This document shows, one piece after another, positions 32,915 through 42,734 of a stretch of 64,000 nt of DNA. Origin of the DNA: Thermatribacter velox (lineage in GTDB: Bacteria; Atribacterota; Atribacteria; Atribacterales; Thermatribacteraceae); NCBI RefSeq assembly GCF_038396615.1, contig NZ_CP121689.1:694001-758000 (forward strand), given 5' to 3'. The notes beneath the pieces were generated by a model, which was not told where the DNA came from, did no database searches, and worked only from the letters and a program-made list of their open reading frames with translations. A program made the translations under genes and the position numbers. Each line of letters begins with the position of its first letter. Position 1 is the first letter of the stretch.

Positions 32915-33383
32915 TCTTTGTGGCCGTTTCGAAGCTTCCATAGCTATTTATGTTGTTAACCATAAGAAAGTGAGAAAAAAACTGTTCTTATGCAAGAATT
33001 GTGCTTATAAGGTCTCGGTTGCCTACTTTACCAGCGCTAACTCGCGTGAATCTTCTGATGCCCCCGTTTCTGGATATACTCTTGACATTGCCTCTCAAAG
33101 GTGTGATTTTTGCCAGATGAGCTTTGAGGAATTTTTGCGAAACGGTGTTCTGGGTTGCCCTCGTTGCTATGTTTCTTTCAATTCTTTGTTGGAGCCGTAC
33201 TTGCGTGCCTGCGGTTCTTACCATGTGGGTAAAAAACCCTATCTATGGCTTAGGCGAAAGAAGCTGGAGAAGAATTTTCAAAGACTGAGGGCAGATTTTG
33301 AAAAGTGTGTTTCTGAAGAAAATTATGAGCGTGCTAACTACCTTAAGAAAGTCTTGGAACGTTTGCAATCGAAATTAAAATGA
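32904..33383 (+). CDS. mcsA: McsA zinc-finger/UVR adaptor protein
   Basis: 159 residues. Four CxxC pairs (CSLC, CKNC, CDFC, CPRC) form two zinc-binding modules and a C-terminal UVR motif (SEENYERANYLKKVL) follows, the standard McsA layout. In Bacillus it activates McsB and modulates CtsR. ATG start overlapping ctsR by 11 bp. All expected cysteines are present, unlike the degenerate state of its partner McsB. Confidence 0.93.
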   Translation: MKCSLCGRFEASIAIYVVNHKKVRKKLFLCKNCAYKVSVAYFTSANSRESSDAPVSGYTLDIASQRCDFCQMSFEEFLRNGVLGCPRCYVSFNSLLEPYLRACGSYHVGKKPYLWLRRKKLEKNFQRLRADFEKCVSEENYERANYLKKVLERLQSKLK

Positions 33384-34396
33384 GCTTTTTTTCTTCGTTG
33401 AAACTTTCTCAAAAGAGTTATTCCAGCCGCTTTGGATGGCAAAGCTGTGCCATGCAAGCAGGAGTTCTATATGTGCGTAATTTGGCTGGTTATCCTTTTG
33501 CTTCAGGTGCCAGCAACATATGGAGAGAAGAAGTTGTTTGCAGGTTTCGGGAGATTTTTGAAAAACACCTTGCAAAGAAAGGTTTTAGCTGGCTGTGGCT
33601 GGACAAAGAAAGCGAAAAGACTTGCAAGCGTTGGAGAAAAAGTCTTTTTGTGATGCCTGCCTTGCATGATACATCAAGGAATAAAGTTCTGGTTTTTAAA
33701 GGAGACCAGGGAATCCTGGTCAATTATTGGGACCATTTCAGAATGTTTGCGGAAACTGAAGATTTCGTCCACCTTCATACCTGTTTTCTTAAAGTTGATC
33801 GTTTGGAGAGCTTGCTTGGCAAGCATTTTGAGTTTGCTTTCGATGAAAAGATTGGGTTTCTGACTGCTTTTCCCGAGCAGGCAGGGACTGGTTTGCAAGT
33901 AGTAGTGAGGGTGCATCTTCCTGCAATCTCTTTTCTTTATGGAGTCGACAAGCTGTATCAATGGTTAAAAGAGAAAGATGGTATGCTCGTTAGGGGATTT
34001 GGTGGTGGAGAAAAGATACTTGCTCATGTTTTTGAAATTTCCAATTATTTCACGCTGGGATTGAGTGAAGGGGAACTGGTGAAAATGATAAAGGAATTTT
34101 CCAGTTCTCTTTGTCGTTGGGAAAGAGAGGTTCGCGCTTCATTCCTTTCTGATACCCGGCGCAAGAAAAAGTTGTTGGATAGGATACGGTTTCTCCATTC
34201 CCTTTGCTCTAAAGATGATAAACCGGATTTCTTTCTGGAATATGCTTCTCTGTTTTTTTTAGCGCAACAGTTAGGAATAATGGTCGAAGCAGAGGGTTTT
34301 AATCTATTGAAAACTGACGCAGTCTATAGAGAGGAGTTTTTGCCAATTCTGAGTTTTTTGAAGAGTAAACGAGGGAGGATTATTCAGTATGTTTGA
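33380..34396 (+). CDS. mcsB: McsB-like protein, degenerate arginine kinase
   Basis: 338 residues, aligned by eye with protein-arginine kinase McsB over most of its length (NLAGYPF, GTGLQVVVRVHLP, EISNYFTLGLSE). Several catalytic motifs are altered. The ATP-binding SSRIRLARN is QAGVLYVRN (residues 26-34, two Arg lost). NEEDH is NYWDH (115-119, catalytic Glu lost). LTACP is LTAFP (161-165, Cys lost). The RG-x-YGEG loop is RGFGGGE. The reading frame is intact and it overlaps both neighbours (mcsA by 4 bp, clpC by 8 bp), so it is expressed. It is probably a pseudokinase scaffold or regulator. Identity is supported mainly by operon position plus these motif remnants. Confidence 0.85.
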   Translation: MSFFSSLKLSQKSYSSRFGWQSCAMQAGVLYVRNLAGYPFASGASNIWREEVVCRFREIFEKHLAKKGFSWLWLDKESEKTCKRWRKSLFVMPALHDTSRNKVLVFKGDQGILVNYWDHFRMFAETEDFVHLHTCFLKVDRLESLLGKHFEFAFDEKIGFLTAFPEQAGTGLQVVVRVHLPAISFLYGVDKLYQWLKEKDGMLVRGFGGGEKILAHVFEISNYFTLGLSEGELVKMIKEFSSSLCRWEREVRASFLSDTRRKKKLLDRIRFLHSLCSKDDKPDFFLEYASLFFLAQQLGIMVEAEGFNLLKTDAVYREEFLPILSFLKSKRGRIIQYV

Positions 34397-36845
34397 GAGG
34401 TATACTGAGCGAGCAAGAAAAGTCATCATCCTTGCTCAGGATGAAGCAGTACGTCTAAAACACGACCACATTGGTACAGAACATCTTTTGCTCGGTTTGC
34501 TTAGAGAGCGAGAAGGCATAGCAGCTAAGATTCTGGATAGTTTTGATATTTCTGCAGAACTGGTCAGAAAAGAGCTGGAAAACTGGGTTCCTCGTTCTGA
34601 AACCCAGGGTACTAAGGAAGTGGCTTTTACTCCCCGTGCTAAAAGAGTCTTAGAACTTGCTCTTGATGAGACCAGGAGGCTTGGCCATAACTATGTAGGT
34701 ACTGAGCATATCCTTCTGGGCATTCTTCGCGAGGGAAGTGGAGTAGGAGCACAGATTCTGAAGCGGTTTGGGCTTGACATAGACACAGTTCGGAGTAAGC
34801 TCTACGAAATTTTGAATGAAAGTTCTTCTGCGGAGAGAGATTTTTCGAGTGCTCCTTCGCGTAGGGAGACCAGAACACCAGTTCTTGATGAATTTAGCAG
34901 AGACCTTACCCGTATGGCTGAAGAAGGAAAGCTTGACCCGGTGATAGGCCGGGAAAAGGAAATTGAAAGGGTTATCCAGGTTTTGAGCCGCCGTACCAAA
35001 AACAACCCAGTGCTGATTGGAGAGCCAGGAGTTGGTAAGACAGCCATTGTGGAAGGTCTGGCTCAAAAACTTATTAAGGGAGAAATACCCGAAGTATTAA
35101 AAGGAAAAAGAGTGGTTGCTCTGGATCTTGCTGCAGTAGTGGCAGGGACTAAGTATCGCGGTGAATTTGAGAAAAGGTTGAAGAAAATTATCTCTGAAAT
35201 TGTTCAGAGCAAAGAAGTTATTCTTTTCATAGATGAAGTGCATACTTTGGTAGGAGCAGGAGCCGCAGAGGGAGCCATTGATGCTGCCAATATCCTTAAA
35301 CCAGCACTTGCTCGGGGAGAGCTTCAGGCTATTGGTGCAACCACGCTGGTTGAATACAGAAAGTACATTGAAAAAGATTCGGCTCTGGAGCGGAGGTTTC
35401 AGCCGGTTTACGTTGATGAACCTTCAGTTGAGGTTACCTTGGACATTCTCAGGGGTATAAAAGATCGTTACGAAGAACATCACAAGGTGGAAATTACCGA
35501 TGAGGCCATTGAAGCAGCAGTAAAACTCTCTAAGCGATATATTGCGGACCGTTATTTGCCAGATAAGGCGATTGATGTAATGGATGAAGCTTCCTCTCGG
35601 GTTCGGTTAAGAACTTCCTTGCTTCCTGAAGACATTAAAGAACTGGAGGAAAAAATAAATGAAGTACGCAAGAGCAAGGAATGTGCGGTTCGTGAACAGG
35701 ACTTTGAAGAAGCAGCTCGTTTGCGTGATGAGGAGGAACGGTTGAGAGAGGAATACAATCGTCGTAAAGAAAAATGGTTTGAAGAAATTGATGCTTTAAG
35801 ACCCCGGGTTCTCGCACAGGACATAGCGGAAGTGGTTTCAGCATGGACTGGTATACCTGTGGTAAGGCTTGCTACTGAAGAAAAAGAAAGATTGGTGAAT
35901 ATGGAAGCAGAAATTCATAAGAGGGTTATAGGACAGGAAGAGGCTGTCAAGGTGGTTTGCAGGGCTGTTCGGCGGTCTCGAGCGGGCTTGAAAGACCCTC
36001 GTCGGCCTATTGGGTCTTTCCTCTTCTTGGGACCTTCGGGAGTGGGCAAAACAGAGCTGGCTAAAGCTTTAGCAGAGTTCCTTTTCGGCAGGGAAGACTC
36101 CCTGATAACTCTTGATATGTCAGAGTACATGGAAAAGTTCACCGTTTCAAGGTTGATTGGCTCACCGCCAGGTTACGTTGGATATGAAGAAGGAGGACAA
36201 CTTACTGAGAAGGTACGTCGTCGTCCCTATTCAGTTGTCCTGTTTGATGAGATAGAAAAGGCAAACCCAGAGATTTTTAATATCCTTTTGCAAATCATGG
36301 AAGAAGGAAGACTTACCGATGCTCAAGGAAGGCCTGTTGATTTTAAGAATACCATTGTAATAATGACTTCTAATCTGGGTGCTCGTTTCATAGCATCGCA
36401 GAGGGGCATCGGTTTTGGCGAGAAACGGGAAGGGCTTAGCTACCAGGAAATCAAAGATAAGGTTATGGAAGAGGTTAAAAGGGTCTTTCCTCCAGAATTC
36501 CTTAACAGGCTTGACGAGGTAATAGTGTTCAGGCCTTTGAAACAAGATGAAATAGAGCAGATTGTGGATATATTAATGAAAGAGACCGAGGCTCGCTTGA
36601 AGGAAAAGGGTATGGAGATTGAATTGACTCCTGAAGCTCGTTCTAAAATTGCTCGTGAGGGTTACGATCCGAACTTTGGAGCTCGTCCATTACGCCGTGC
36701 CATTCAGAAACTGATTGAGGATCCGCTTTCGGACCTTATTCTTAAAGGAGTATTTAAAGAAGGAGACAGGATTCTGGTTAGTTGTGAAGAAGATAAACTG
36801 CGATTCACGAAGGTTTTGCCGCTGGAGTTAAGCCTGCAGTCCTGA
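34389..36845 (+). CDS. clpC: ATP-dependent Clp protease ATPase ClpC
   Basis: 818-residue AAA+ unfoldase. Two Clp-N repeats (about residues 1-145), NBD1 with GEPGVGKT near 213 and a [19 protein letters not shown] Walker B region (split: [20 protein letters not shown]), a UVR/linker coiled coil (about 425-455; [18 protein letters not shown]), and NBD2 with [16 protein letters not shown] near 550. It feeds substrates to ClpP, which is not in the window. Last gene of the CtsR-controlled operon, 8 bp before radA. Confidence 0.96.
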   Translation: MFERYTERARKVIILAQDEAVRLKHDHIGTEHLLLGLLREREGIAAKILDSFDISAELVRKELENWVPRSETQGTKEVAFTPRAKRVLELALDETRRLGHNYVGTEHILLGILREGSGVGAQILKRFGLDIDTVRSKLYEILNESSSAERDFSSAPSRRETRTPVLDEFSRDLTRMAEEGKLDPVIGREKEIERVIQVLSRRTKNNPVLIGEPGVGKTAIVEGLAQKLIKGEIPEVLKGKRVVALDLAAVVAGTKYRGEFEKRLKKIISEIVQSKEVILFIDEVHTLVGAGAAEGAIDAANILKPALARGELQAIGATTLVEYRKYIEKDSALERRFQPVYVDEPSVEVTLDILRGIKDRYEEHHKVEITDEAIEAAVKLSKRYIADRYLPDKAIDVMDEASSRVRLRTSLLPEDIKELEEKINEVRKSKECAVREQDFEEAARLRDEEERLREEYNRRKEKWFEEIDALRPRVLAQDIAEVVSAWTGIPVVRLATEEKERLVNMEAEIHKRVIGQEEAVKVVCRAVRRSRAGLKDPRRPIGSFLFLGPSGVGKTELAKALAEFLFGREDSLITLDMSEYMEKFTVSRLIGSPPGYVGYEEGGQLTEKVRRRPYSVVLFDEIEKANPEIFNILLQIMEEGRLTDAQGRPVDFKNTIVIMTSNLGARFIASQRGIGFGEKREGLSYQEIKDKVMEEVKRVFPPEFLNRLDEVIVFRPLKQDEIEQIVDILMKETEARLKEKGMEIELTPEARSKIAREGYDPNFGARPLRRAIQKLIEDPLSDLILKGVFKEGDRILVSCEEDKLRFTKVLPLELSLQS

Positions 36846-36853
36846 GGTTAGGA

Positions 36854-38233
36854 ATGGGTTATGTTTGTTCGCAATGTGGGTATTCCACTCCCAGTTGGCT
36901 GGGCAAGTGTCCCCAGTGTGGGGAGTGGAATACTTTTTTGCATAAAGAACAGGAAACGAGACCTCGCAACCATACTAAAGAGGTTTTTCGTAGTCACACT
37001 CAAGCAGTTTCCCTCTCGGAACTTTCGCATGAGGTAATTGAGGGAGCTCCACGCTTTAAAACGGGCTTGTCTGAAGTTGATAGGGTGTTGGGGGGAGGGG
37101 TTGTTGAAGGTTCTTTGGTTCTTTTAAGCGGTGACCCAGGAATTGGGAAGTCTACGCTACTTTTGAAAATTTCTCACGGCATAGCTTCTCGTGGTAAAAG
37201 GGTTCTTTATGTAAGCAGCGAAGAATCTGTTGCTCAACTTTTTCTCCGTATAAACAGGTTAAAAATTGATGCTCACCACAATTTGTTTCTTCTTTCCACA
37301 AACTGTGTAGAAGATATTTTTTCTGAAATAACACGTATTGGTCCGGATTTGGTGGTTGTTGATTCTATCCAAAATTTGGGATTTGCTGACCAAGAGTCTG
37401 CTGCGGGTAGTGTGAGTGTCTTAAGGGAGCTGAGTTCTCTGTTTATGAATGTTGCTAAACAGGAAAAGAGAGCTTTTTTCATGGTAGGACACGTTACTAA
37501 AGAAGGTGTGGTAGCTGGACCTAAAACCTTGGAACACCTGGTTGATGTTGTTCTCTATCTCGAGGGAGACCCGCACCTTGCTCTTCGCTTGTTAAGAAGC
37601 ATAAAGAACCGTTTCGGACCTACCTGGGAGATTGGTATCTTAGAAATGGGTGAGGATGGCCTGAGAGATGTTGAGGACCCTTCCCACCTTTTTCTGGCTC
37701 CTTCAGATTTGGAGGGTTTGGGTAGTGTCCGCACCGTTCTGGTAGAGGGTAAGAGGCCTCTCATGGTGGAGATCCAATCCCTGGTAAATAATTCATATTT
37801 GGATTATCCAAGAAGGGTAGCGTTGGGTATAGAGTCAGCAAGGTTGTTCCTCATTGTGGCTATCCTGGAAAAGGTGGCTCGAATACGTTTTAGCAAATGT
37901 GATGTTTATGCAAGCGTTGTTGGAGGTATTCGCAGCTATGAGACAGCTATCGACCTGGCTCTCTGCTTTAGCTTGGCTTCCTCTAAACTGGAAAGACCGG
38001 TTTCCAGAGAGGTTGTCTTTATTGGTGAAGTTGGCTTAAGTGGCGAGATAAGGCCAATTCCTCTCCTTGAGTACCGCTTGCGAGAAGCTGCCCGGAGAGG
38101 AATTAAAAAGGCGGTTATTTCCCACTATGCTATTGTTAATGAGCGGGTTCTTTGTGATAAGTTTAAAGGTAATTTAGAGTTGAGTGGATATAAGAATATC
38201 TATGAAGCCTTGAAAATGGAAGGCCTGCTGTGA
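36854..38233 (+). CDS. radA: DNA repair protein RadA
   Basis: 459 residues. An N-terminal zinc finger (CSQCGYSTPSWLGKCPQCG), a RecA-type ATPase with GDPGIGKST near residue 95 and the RadA-specific KNRFG motif near 252, and a C-terminal Lon-like domain (about 285-455; GEVGLSGEIRPIP). It drives branch migration in recombinational repair. ATG start with TGAGG upstream. In Firmicutes disA usually follows; here the next gene is a PIN/TRAM protein. Confidence 0.95.
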   Translation: MGYVCSQCGYSTPSWLGKCPQCGEWNTFLHKEQETRPRNHTKEVFRSHTQAVSLSELSHEVIEGAPRFKTGLSEVDRVLGGGVVEGSLVLLSGDPGIGKSTLLLKISHGIASRGKRVLYVSSEESVAQLFLRINRLKIDAHHNLFLLSTNCVEDIFSEITRIGPDLVVVDSIQNLGFADQESAAGSVSVLRELSSLFMNVAKQEKRAFFMVGHVTKEGVVAGPKTLEHLVDVVLYLEGDPHLALRLLRSIKNRFGPTWEIGILEMGEDGLRDVEDPSHLFLAPSDLEGLGSVRTVLVEGKRPLMVEIQSLVNNSYLDYPRRVALGIESARLFLIVAILEKVARIRFSKCDVYASVVGGIRSYETAIDLALCFSLASSKLERPVSREVVFIGEVGLSGEIRPIPLLEYRLREAARRGIKKAVISHYAIVNERVLCDKFKGNLELSGYKNIYEALKMEGLL

Positions 38234-38253
38234 TGCGGAGTATGCTGAGGAGA

Positions 38254-38262
38254 TGTTATAAT
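38254..38262 (+). promoter_or_regulatory. Extended -10 promoter TGTTATAAT
   Basis: TATAAT at 38257-38262 with TG one base upstream (extended -10), no recognisable -35. It would start transcription near 38269, ahead of the PIN/TRAM gene. Confidence 0.5.
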
Positions 38263-38276
38263 TGTCCGAGGAGGTG

Positions 38277-38318
38277 TTGCTGAATACCAGAACCACCTGC
38301 CTTTCAATTATTTCTTAA
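38277..38318 (+). CDS. Possible 13-residue leader peptide
   Basis: TTG start preceded by GAGGAGGTG with very short spacing, reading LLNTRTTCLSIIS then TAA, 22 bp before the PIN/TRAM start. Too short to judge; it could be chance. Confidence 0.2.
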   Translation: MLNTRTTCLSIIS

Positions 38319-38339
38319 TGGGAAAGGAAGTGAGGCGGT

Positions 38340-39386
38340 TTGTCAAAAGGTGATTTCATTACTGTGGTTGTGGCTTTTTTTGCTGTCTTTATTTTAGGGA
38401 TTTTGATTTCAGGAACAGAAAGTGGCTTGGTTTGGGGAAGAATTTTAGGATGGTCTGTGGCGGTGGGGGTTTTAAGTCTGGTTGTAAAAAAGATATTTAC
38501 TCCCTTTTTGGAACAGGATAGATGGAACGTGTTTGGATTTTTTAGTAAACTCCAGGCCATTGATTTCCTGGTGGGCTTTGTAGGTTTGATTGCAGGTCTT
38601 GTAATCGGAGTGTTGCTAACTTATCCCATGTCTTTTTTACCCTTTAAGAATCCTTATCTTCCCCTTGTAGTAACTGCTATTTGTGGCGTGCTGGGATTTT
38701 CTTTGTTTTTTTCTCGCAAGGAAGACATTGTAGCCGTTTTTACCGGCATACCTCGTATGAAACTGTTGCGTGGTCAAGCTACTTCTGCCAAGATTCTGGA
38801 CACCAGTGTAATCGTAGATGGCAGGATTGCTGATATCTGTAAAACTGGTTTTCTGGAAGGTGAATTTCTTATACCTCGCTTTGTGTTGCGAGAATTGCAA
38901 CAAATTGCGGATTCCCAGGACCCTCTCAAGAGAAACCGGGGCAGAAGAGGTCTGGATATTTTAAACAAAATCCGCAAGGATAAAAGAGTCAATGTAAGAA
39001 TTATTGAGCGGGACTTCCCTGAAATTAGGGATGTCGACGCCAAGCTTGTCAAACTGGCTAAAGTATTGGGTGCCAAGGTGGTTACCAATGATTATAACCT
39101 TAATAAGATTGCTGAACTCGAGGGTGTTGAAGTGCTCAATATTAATGAGCTTTCTAATGCTTTGAAGCCCTACGTTTTGCCTGGCGAGGAATTAAAAGTC
39201 CAGGTCATTCGGGAAGGCAAGGAGGCAGATCAGGGTGTTGGATACCTGGACGATGGAACAATGGTGGTTGTTGAGGGAGGCAAAAGGTACATAAATAGTG
39301 TAGTTGACACTGTGGTAACCAGTGTTTTGCAAACTCCTGCAGGAAGAATGATTTTTGTTCGCCCTAAGGCATCCTCTAAAAACTAA
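38340..39386 (+). CDS. PIN/TRAM domain membrane protein
   Basis: 348 residues with four hydrophobic N-terminal segments (about 1-125), then a PIN nuclease-like domain starting ILDTSVIVDGRIADI (metal-binding Asp), and a C-terminal TRAM domain (GVGYLDDGTMVVVEGG near 295). Resembles the YacL family that follows radA-disA in Firmicutes. TTG start with GTGAGGCGG. A membrane-anchored RNA or nucleotide-binding role is likely but the substrate is unknown. ispD follows. Confidence 0.9.
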   Translation: MSKGDFITVVVAFFAVFILGILISGTESGLVWGRILGWSVAVGVLSLVVKKIFTPFLEQDRWNVFGFFSKLQAIDFLVGFVGLIAGLVIGVLLTYPMSFLPFKNPYLPLVVTAICGVLGFSLFFSRKEDIVAVFTGIPRMKLLRGQATSAKILDTSVIVDGRIADICKTGFLEGEFLIPRFVLRELQQIADSQDPLKRNRGRRGLDILNKIRKDKRVNVRIIERDFPEIRDVDAKLVKLAKVLGAKVVTNDYNLNKIAELEGVEVLNINELSNALKPYVLPGEELKVQVIREGKEADQGVGYLDDGTMVVVEGGKRYINSVVDTVVTSVLQTPAGRMIFVRPKASSKN

Positions 39387-39401
39387 CTTGGAGTGAAAGC
39401 C

Positions 39402-40100
39402 TTGTTCTTTGCGGTTATTGTTGCAGCGGGCAAAGGAGAAAGAATGAACGTTGCCGTTCCAAAGCAGTATTTACCTCTTCTTGATAAACCGATAATTGCT
39501 CATACCATTGAGGCTTTTGAGCGTTCCCCTTTGATTCAGGAAATAGTAGTAGTGATTCACCCCGACCATGAGGATATTTTTGTTAAGAGGGTATTGGAGC
39601 AATTTTGTTTCAAGAAGTTTCGAAAGTATGTCTTTGGCGGCGATACCAGGCAAGAATCTGTGTATAGAGGGCTGGAAGTGTTGAGGGAGAGGAAAAAGGA
39701 TTTCGTATTTATCCACGATGGGGTAAGGCCTTTTGTTACTGAATCTATAATAGAAAGATGTGCTGAAAGAGTTCAGGAAACCGAAGCTGTGTGTTGTGCA
39801 ATTCCCTGTGTGGATACTGTAAAGTTTTCAGAAGATGGAAATACCATAGAGAAAACTCTGGACCGCAGGAAGATATGGCGTGCCCAGACGCCTCAGGTGT
39901 TCAGGGTTTCGCTAATTCTTGAGGCTATGGAGAAGGCCTTTCAGGATGGGTTTTATGGGACCGACGATTCTTCGCTGGTTGAGAGATTGGGGAAGAAAGT
40001 TGCTCTGGTTCTGGGTGCGGAAAACAACATTAAGATAACTACGCCTTTTGATTTCATAAGAGCAGAAGAAATACTGCGCTGGGAAAAGAGGATTTGCTGA
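39402..40100 (+). CDS. ispD: 2-C-methyl-D-erythritol 4-phosphate cytidylyltransferase
   Basis: MEP-pathway enzyme forming CDP-methylerythritol, about 232 residues. The nucleotide-binding VIVAAGKGERMN at the N-terminus, FIHDGVRPFV near residue 102 and AQTPQVFR near 160 are standard IspD motifs. A GTG at 39393 is in frame, but GGAGTGA at 39390-39396 favours the TTG at 39402. Its stop overlaps the ispF start. Confidence 0.93.
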   Translation: MFFAVIVAAGKGERMNVAVPKQYLPLLDKPIIAHTIEAFERSPLIQEIVVVIHPDHEDIFVKRVLEQFCFKKFRKYVFGGDTRQESVYRGLEVLRERKKDFVFIHDGVRPFVTESIIERCAERVQETEAVCCAIPCVDTVKFSEDGNTIEKTLDRRKIWRAQTPQVFRVSLILEAMEKAFQDGFYGTDDSSLVERLGKKVALVLGAENNIKITTPFDFIRAEEILRWEKRIC

Positions 40101-40582
40101 TGCAGATGCGGGTTGGGATTGGCTATGATATTCATCGCCTCGAAAAAGGGAGAGCGCTAATTTTGGGAGGAGTACACATTCCTTTTGAAAAAGGCTTGCT
40201 TGGGCACTCCGACGGAGACGTTCTTTGTCATGCTGTTATGGACAGTCTCCTGGGCGCCGCGGGTCTTCCAGATATTGGGTTCTGGTTTCCCCCTGGAGAT
40301 CCACAGTTCAAGGATGTCTATAGTCTAAGGTTGCTCTATGAAGTGGGTAGAAAAATTCAGAATGCTGGTTGGCACATTGTTAATGTTGATACTGTGCTAA
40401 TTGCTGAAAAACCCCGTTTACAGAGGTTTATCCCTTCCATTCGTGAGAAGGTAGCCGAGATGCTGAGTCTTGATGCAAGCAGGTTTAACGTTAAAGCTAC
40501 CACCAACGAAGGAATTGGTGAATTGGGAAAGGGGGAGGCCATAAGTTGCTATGCGGTAAGTTTACTGGTAAGCGAGGATTAA
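40100..40582 (+). CDS. ispF: 2-C-methyl-D-erythritol 2,4-cyclodiphosphate synthase
   Basis: 160-residue trimeric MEP-pathway enzyme using zinc. The zinc ligands are seen in GYDIHR (Asp, His) and GHSDGDVL (His), with the late KATTNEGIGELGKGEAI segment for the cytidine site. ATG at 40100 overlapping the ispD TGA; ATG at 40106 is an alternative. GAGGA lies upstream. Followed by an rlpA-like gene that starts inside it. Confidence 0.95.
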   Translation: MQMRVGIGYDIHRLEKGRALILGGVHIPFEKGLLGHSDGDVLCHAVMDSLLGAAGLPDIGFWFPPGDPQFKDVYSLRLLYEVGRKIQNAGWHIVNVDTVLIAEKPRLQRFIPSIREKVAEMLSLDASRFNVKATTNEGIGELGKGEAISCYAVSLLVSED

Positions 40583-41307
40583 TTGTATTACCACTACTTT
40601 CGCTTTTTTGGTTTGCCTGGGTGGTGAGAGCGAACGCTCAACATGCTTTTTCAGTGGCCTGGGAAAGAAAAGCTTCGCATCTTTTTACGATAAAGATTAA
40701 TGGTAGATTACTAATGCGAGTTCGTTCAGCAGGTAGCCATAAGAGTATTGAAGAGAGAGCACAGAATTTGGCTCTGAGGCTGGAGCATATCCTGGAAAGC
40801 ACTTTTGACCAACCACCAGATTTTTATCTTCGGGTTGGTAATGCATCGGTAAAAGCCTTTTGCAACGGTGAAGAGCTTTTTGAAGTTTCAAGAGAAGATG
40901 CCCGGCTTAATAACTCTAATCCTCTGGATTTGGCAGCACTTTGGCTTAATAATTTTCAAATGGAGTTTTATCGCCTAAGGGGCTATTACTATAATCCAAC
41001 CGGAAAGGTCATTACTGGCTTTGCCTCATGGTATGGACCCCGTTTTAAGAACAGAACAACTTCGTCGGGGGAAGTATTTAATCCCTATGCATTTACCTGT
41101 GCGCACCGTGAGTTCCCTTTTAACACTGTCTTACTGGTTACCAATCTTGCTAATGGCAAACAAGTTGTGGTAAGAGTTAACGATCGTGGTCCGGCACGAA
41201 AAAACAGGATAATTGATTTGTCCATGATTGCAGCGAGGACCATTGGTCTTTTACGAGACGGGGTTGAGAAAGTGAAGGTGGAGGTGGTCAATTGGCCAGC
41301 ACAGTAA
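40546..41307 (+). CDS. RlpA-like double-psi beta-barrel protein
   Basis: 253 residues with an N-terminal signal peptide or anchor (hydrophobic run LIVLPLLSLFWFAWVV, likely cleaved after ANA). A roughly 120-residue region of unknown fold comes next, and a C-terminal RlpA domain (GFASWYGPRFKNRTTSSGE, VRVNDRGPA, IDLSMIAA) ends it. RlpA domains are septal murein-binding or lytic transglycosylases; here the conserved Asp-Arg-Gly is present. TTG start with GGGGGAGG, overlapping ispF by 37 bp and gltX by 16 bp. Confidence 0.88.
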   Translation: MLCGKFTGKRGLIVLPLLSLFWFAWVVRANAQHAFSVAWERKASHLFTIKINGRLLMRVRSAGSHKSIEERAQNLALRLEHILESTFDQPPDFYLRVGNASVKAFCNGEELFEVSREDARLNNSNPLDLAALWLNNFQMEFYRLRGYYYNPTGKVITGFASWYGPRFKNRTTSSGEVFNPYAFTCAHREFPFNTVLLVTNLANGKQVVVRVNDRGPARKNRIIDLSMIAARTIGLLRDGVEKVKVEVVNWPAQ

Positions 41308-42734
41308 GGACCCGTTTTGCGCCCAGTCCAACTGGTTTTCTCCACATAGGCGGTGCCAGGACTGCTGCTTTTAACTGGGCTTTTGCCAAAAGGAACAAAG
41401 GTATTTTTGTTTTGCGCATCGAAGATACCGACCGCGAACGTTCTCAAAGAGCTTACGAAGAAGCTATTCTCAGAGATTTGAAATGGTTAGGTATAAGCTG
41501 GGATGAAGGTCCAGATATTAATAGCGCCTCTTTTGGTCCCTACCGACAATCGGAGCGCATGGATCTTTACAAGAAGTATTTTGACCTGCTTCGTGCCAGG
41601 AATGTCTTGTATCCCTGTTACTGCAGTAAGGAGGAACTGGAAGCAGAGAGGAGGTCTCTGCTTAGACAGGGCAAACCACCTCGCTATTCAGGGAAATGTT
41701 TTTATCTATCTGAAGAGGAAAGGAAAGAAAAGGAACGTTCTGGTGTAATTCCTTCCTGGCGTTTCAGGATACCACACGGCAAAAGTATCGTTTTGCAAGA
41801 TTTGATAAGGGGTGAGGTTAGGTTTCAGAGTGAAGCTATTGGTGACTTTATAGTTTGGAGATCTGATGGATGGCCCACTTATAATTTTGCTTGTGTAGTT
41901 GATGATGCTTTGATGAGGATTACCCATGTTATCCGGGGAGAAGAACATTTGCCCAATACCCCTTATCAGTTGCTTCTTTACCAGCTCTTGGATTGGGAAC
42001 CACCTCAGTTTGCTCATGTTCCTATAATCCTGGATGAAAACAGATCCAAGCTTAGCAAAAGGAGAAAAAGTGTAAATATCAGTGAGCTTCGTGAGCAGGG
42101 CTTCTTGCCACAGGCGATTCTTAACTTTCTTTTTCTGCTTGGCCATTCTTTTCCAGATGGTCGCGAATTGGTTCCTTACCAGGAATTACCGGGACTTTTC
42201 TCTATGGAGAGAATTGCCCGCTCCAGCGCTGTGTTTGATTCTAAGAAGCTTATCTGGATAAATGCCAGTTATCTCAGAATGATGGATGCTGAAGAAATAA
42301 AAACTGGTTTAAAGGAGTTGTTTTCGGCGGAGGAAATTGAGCGCTGGGAGAAAGAGGCTGGTGGTTCACTTAGGATGGCTAAAATTTTGAAGTTGGCCTC
42401 TGAAGAAGCAAACACATTAAGGGATGTAGGTGAAAGAATTCAGAAGATTCTGTTTTTTAAGTTTTCGGTTGCGGATGGGGAGGAAAAGGAGATTGTTAAA
42501 CTCTTTTGTTCTGCCTTACCTGGGTTGCCTGTAAATTGCTGGGAAAACGAGGAAGCAATGCGCAATCTCTTGAAAAAGATTCAAAAAGAGAGCGGATTTT
42601 CGGCTAAAAGGTTTTTTCAGACCCTGCGTATGGCGCTCATGGGTTGCAAAGAGGGTCCAGGGTTGGATGCTTTATTGGTTGCACTTGGTAGGGATAAGGT
42701 ATATGAAAAACTCTGTGGACAGGGGAGGATTTGA
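41292..42734 (+). CDS. gltX: Glutamyl-tRNA synthetase
   Basis: 480-residue class I aminoacyl-tRNA synthetase. RFAPSPTGFLHIGGARTA at the N-terminus has the HIGH-type motif (HIGG) and KLSKRRK at about residue 254 is the KMSKS-type motif. TTG start with GGAGGTGG. Whether it is discriminating cannot be judged here. It overlaps rlpA upstream, and its stop is at the cysS start. Confidence 0.94.
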   Translation: MASTVRTRFAPSPTGFLHIGGARTAAFNWAFAKRNKGIFVLRIEDTDRERSQRAYEEAILRDLKWLGISWDEGPDINSASFGPYRQSERMDLYKKYFDLLRARNVLYPCYCSKEELEAERRSLLRQGKPPRYSGKCFYLSEEERKEKERSGVIPSWRFRIPHGKSIVLQDLIRGEVRFQSEAIGDFIVWRSDGWPTYNFACVVDDALMRITHVIRGEEHLPNTPYQLLLYQLLDWEPPQFAHVPIILDENRSKLSKRRKSVNISELREQGFLPQAILNFLFLLGHSFPDGRELVPYQELPGLFSMERIARSSAVFDSKKLIWINASYLRMMDAEEIKTGLKELFSAEEIERWEKEAGGSLRMAKILKLASEEANTLRDVGERIQKILFFKFSVADGEEKEIVKLFCSALPGLPVNCWENEEAMRNLLKKIQKESGFSAKRFFQTLRMALMGCKEGPGLDALLVALGRDKVYEKLCGQGRI

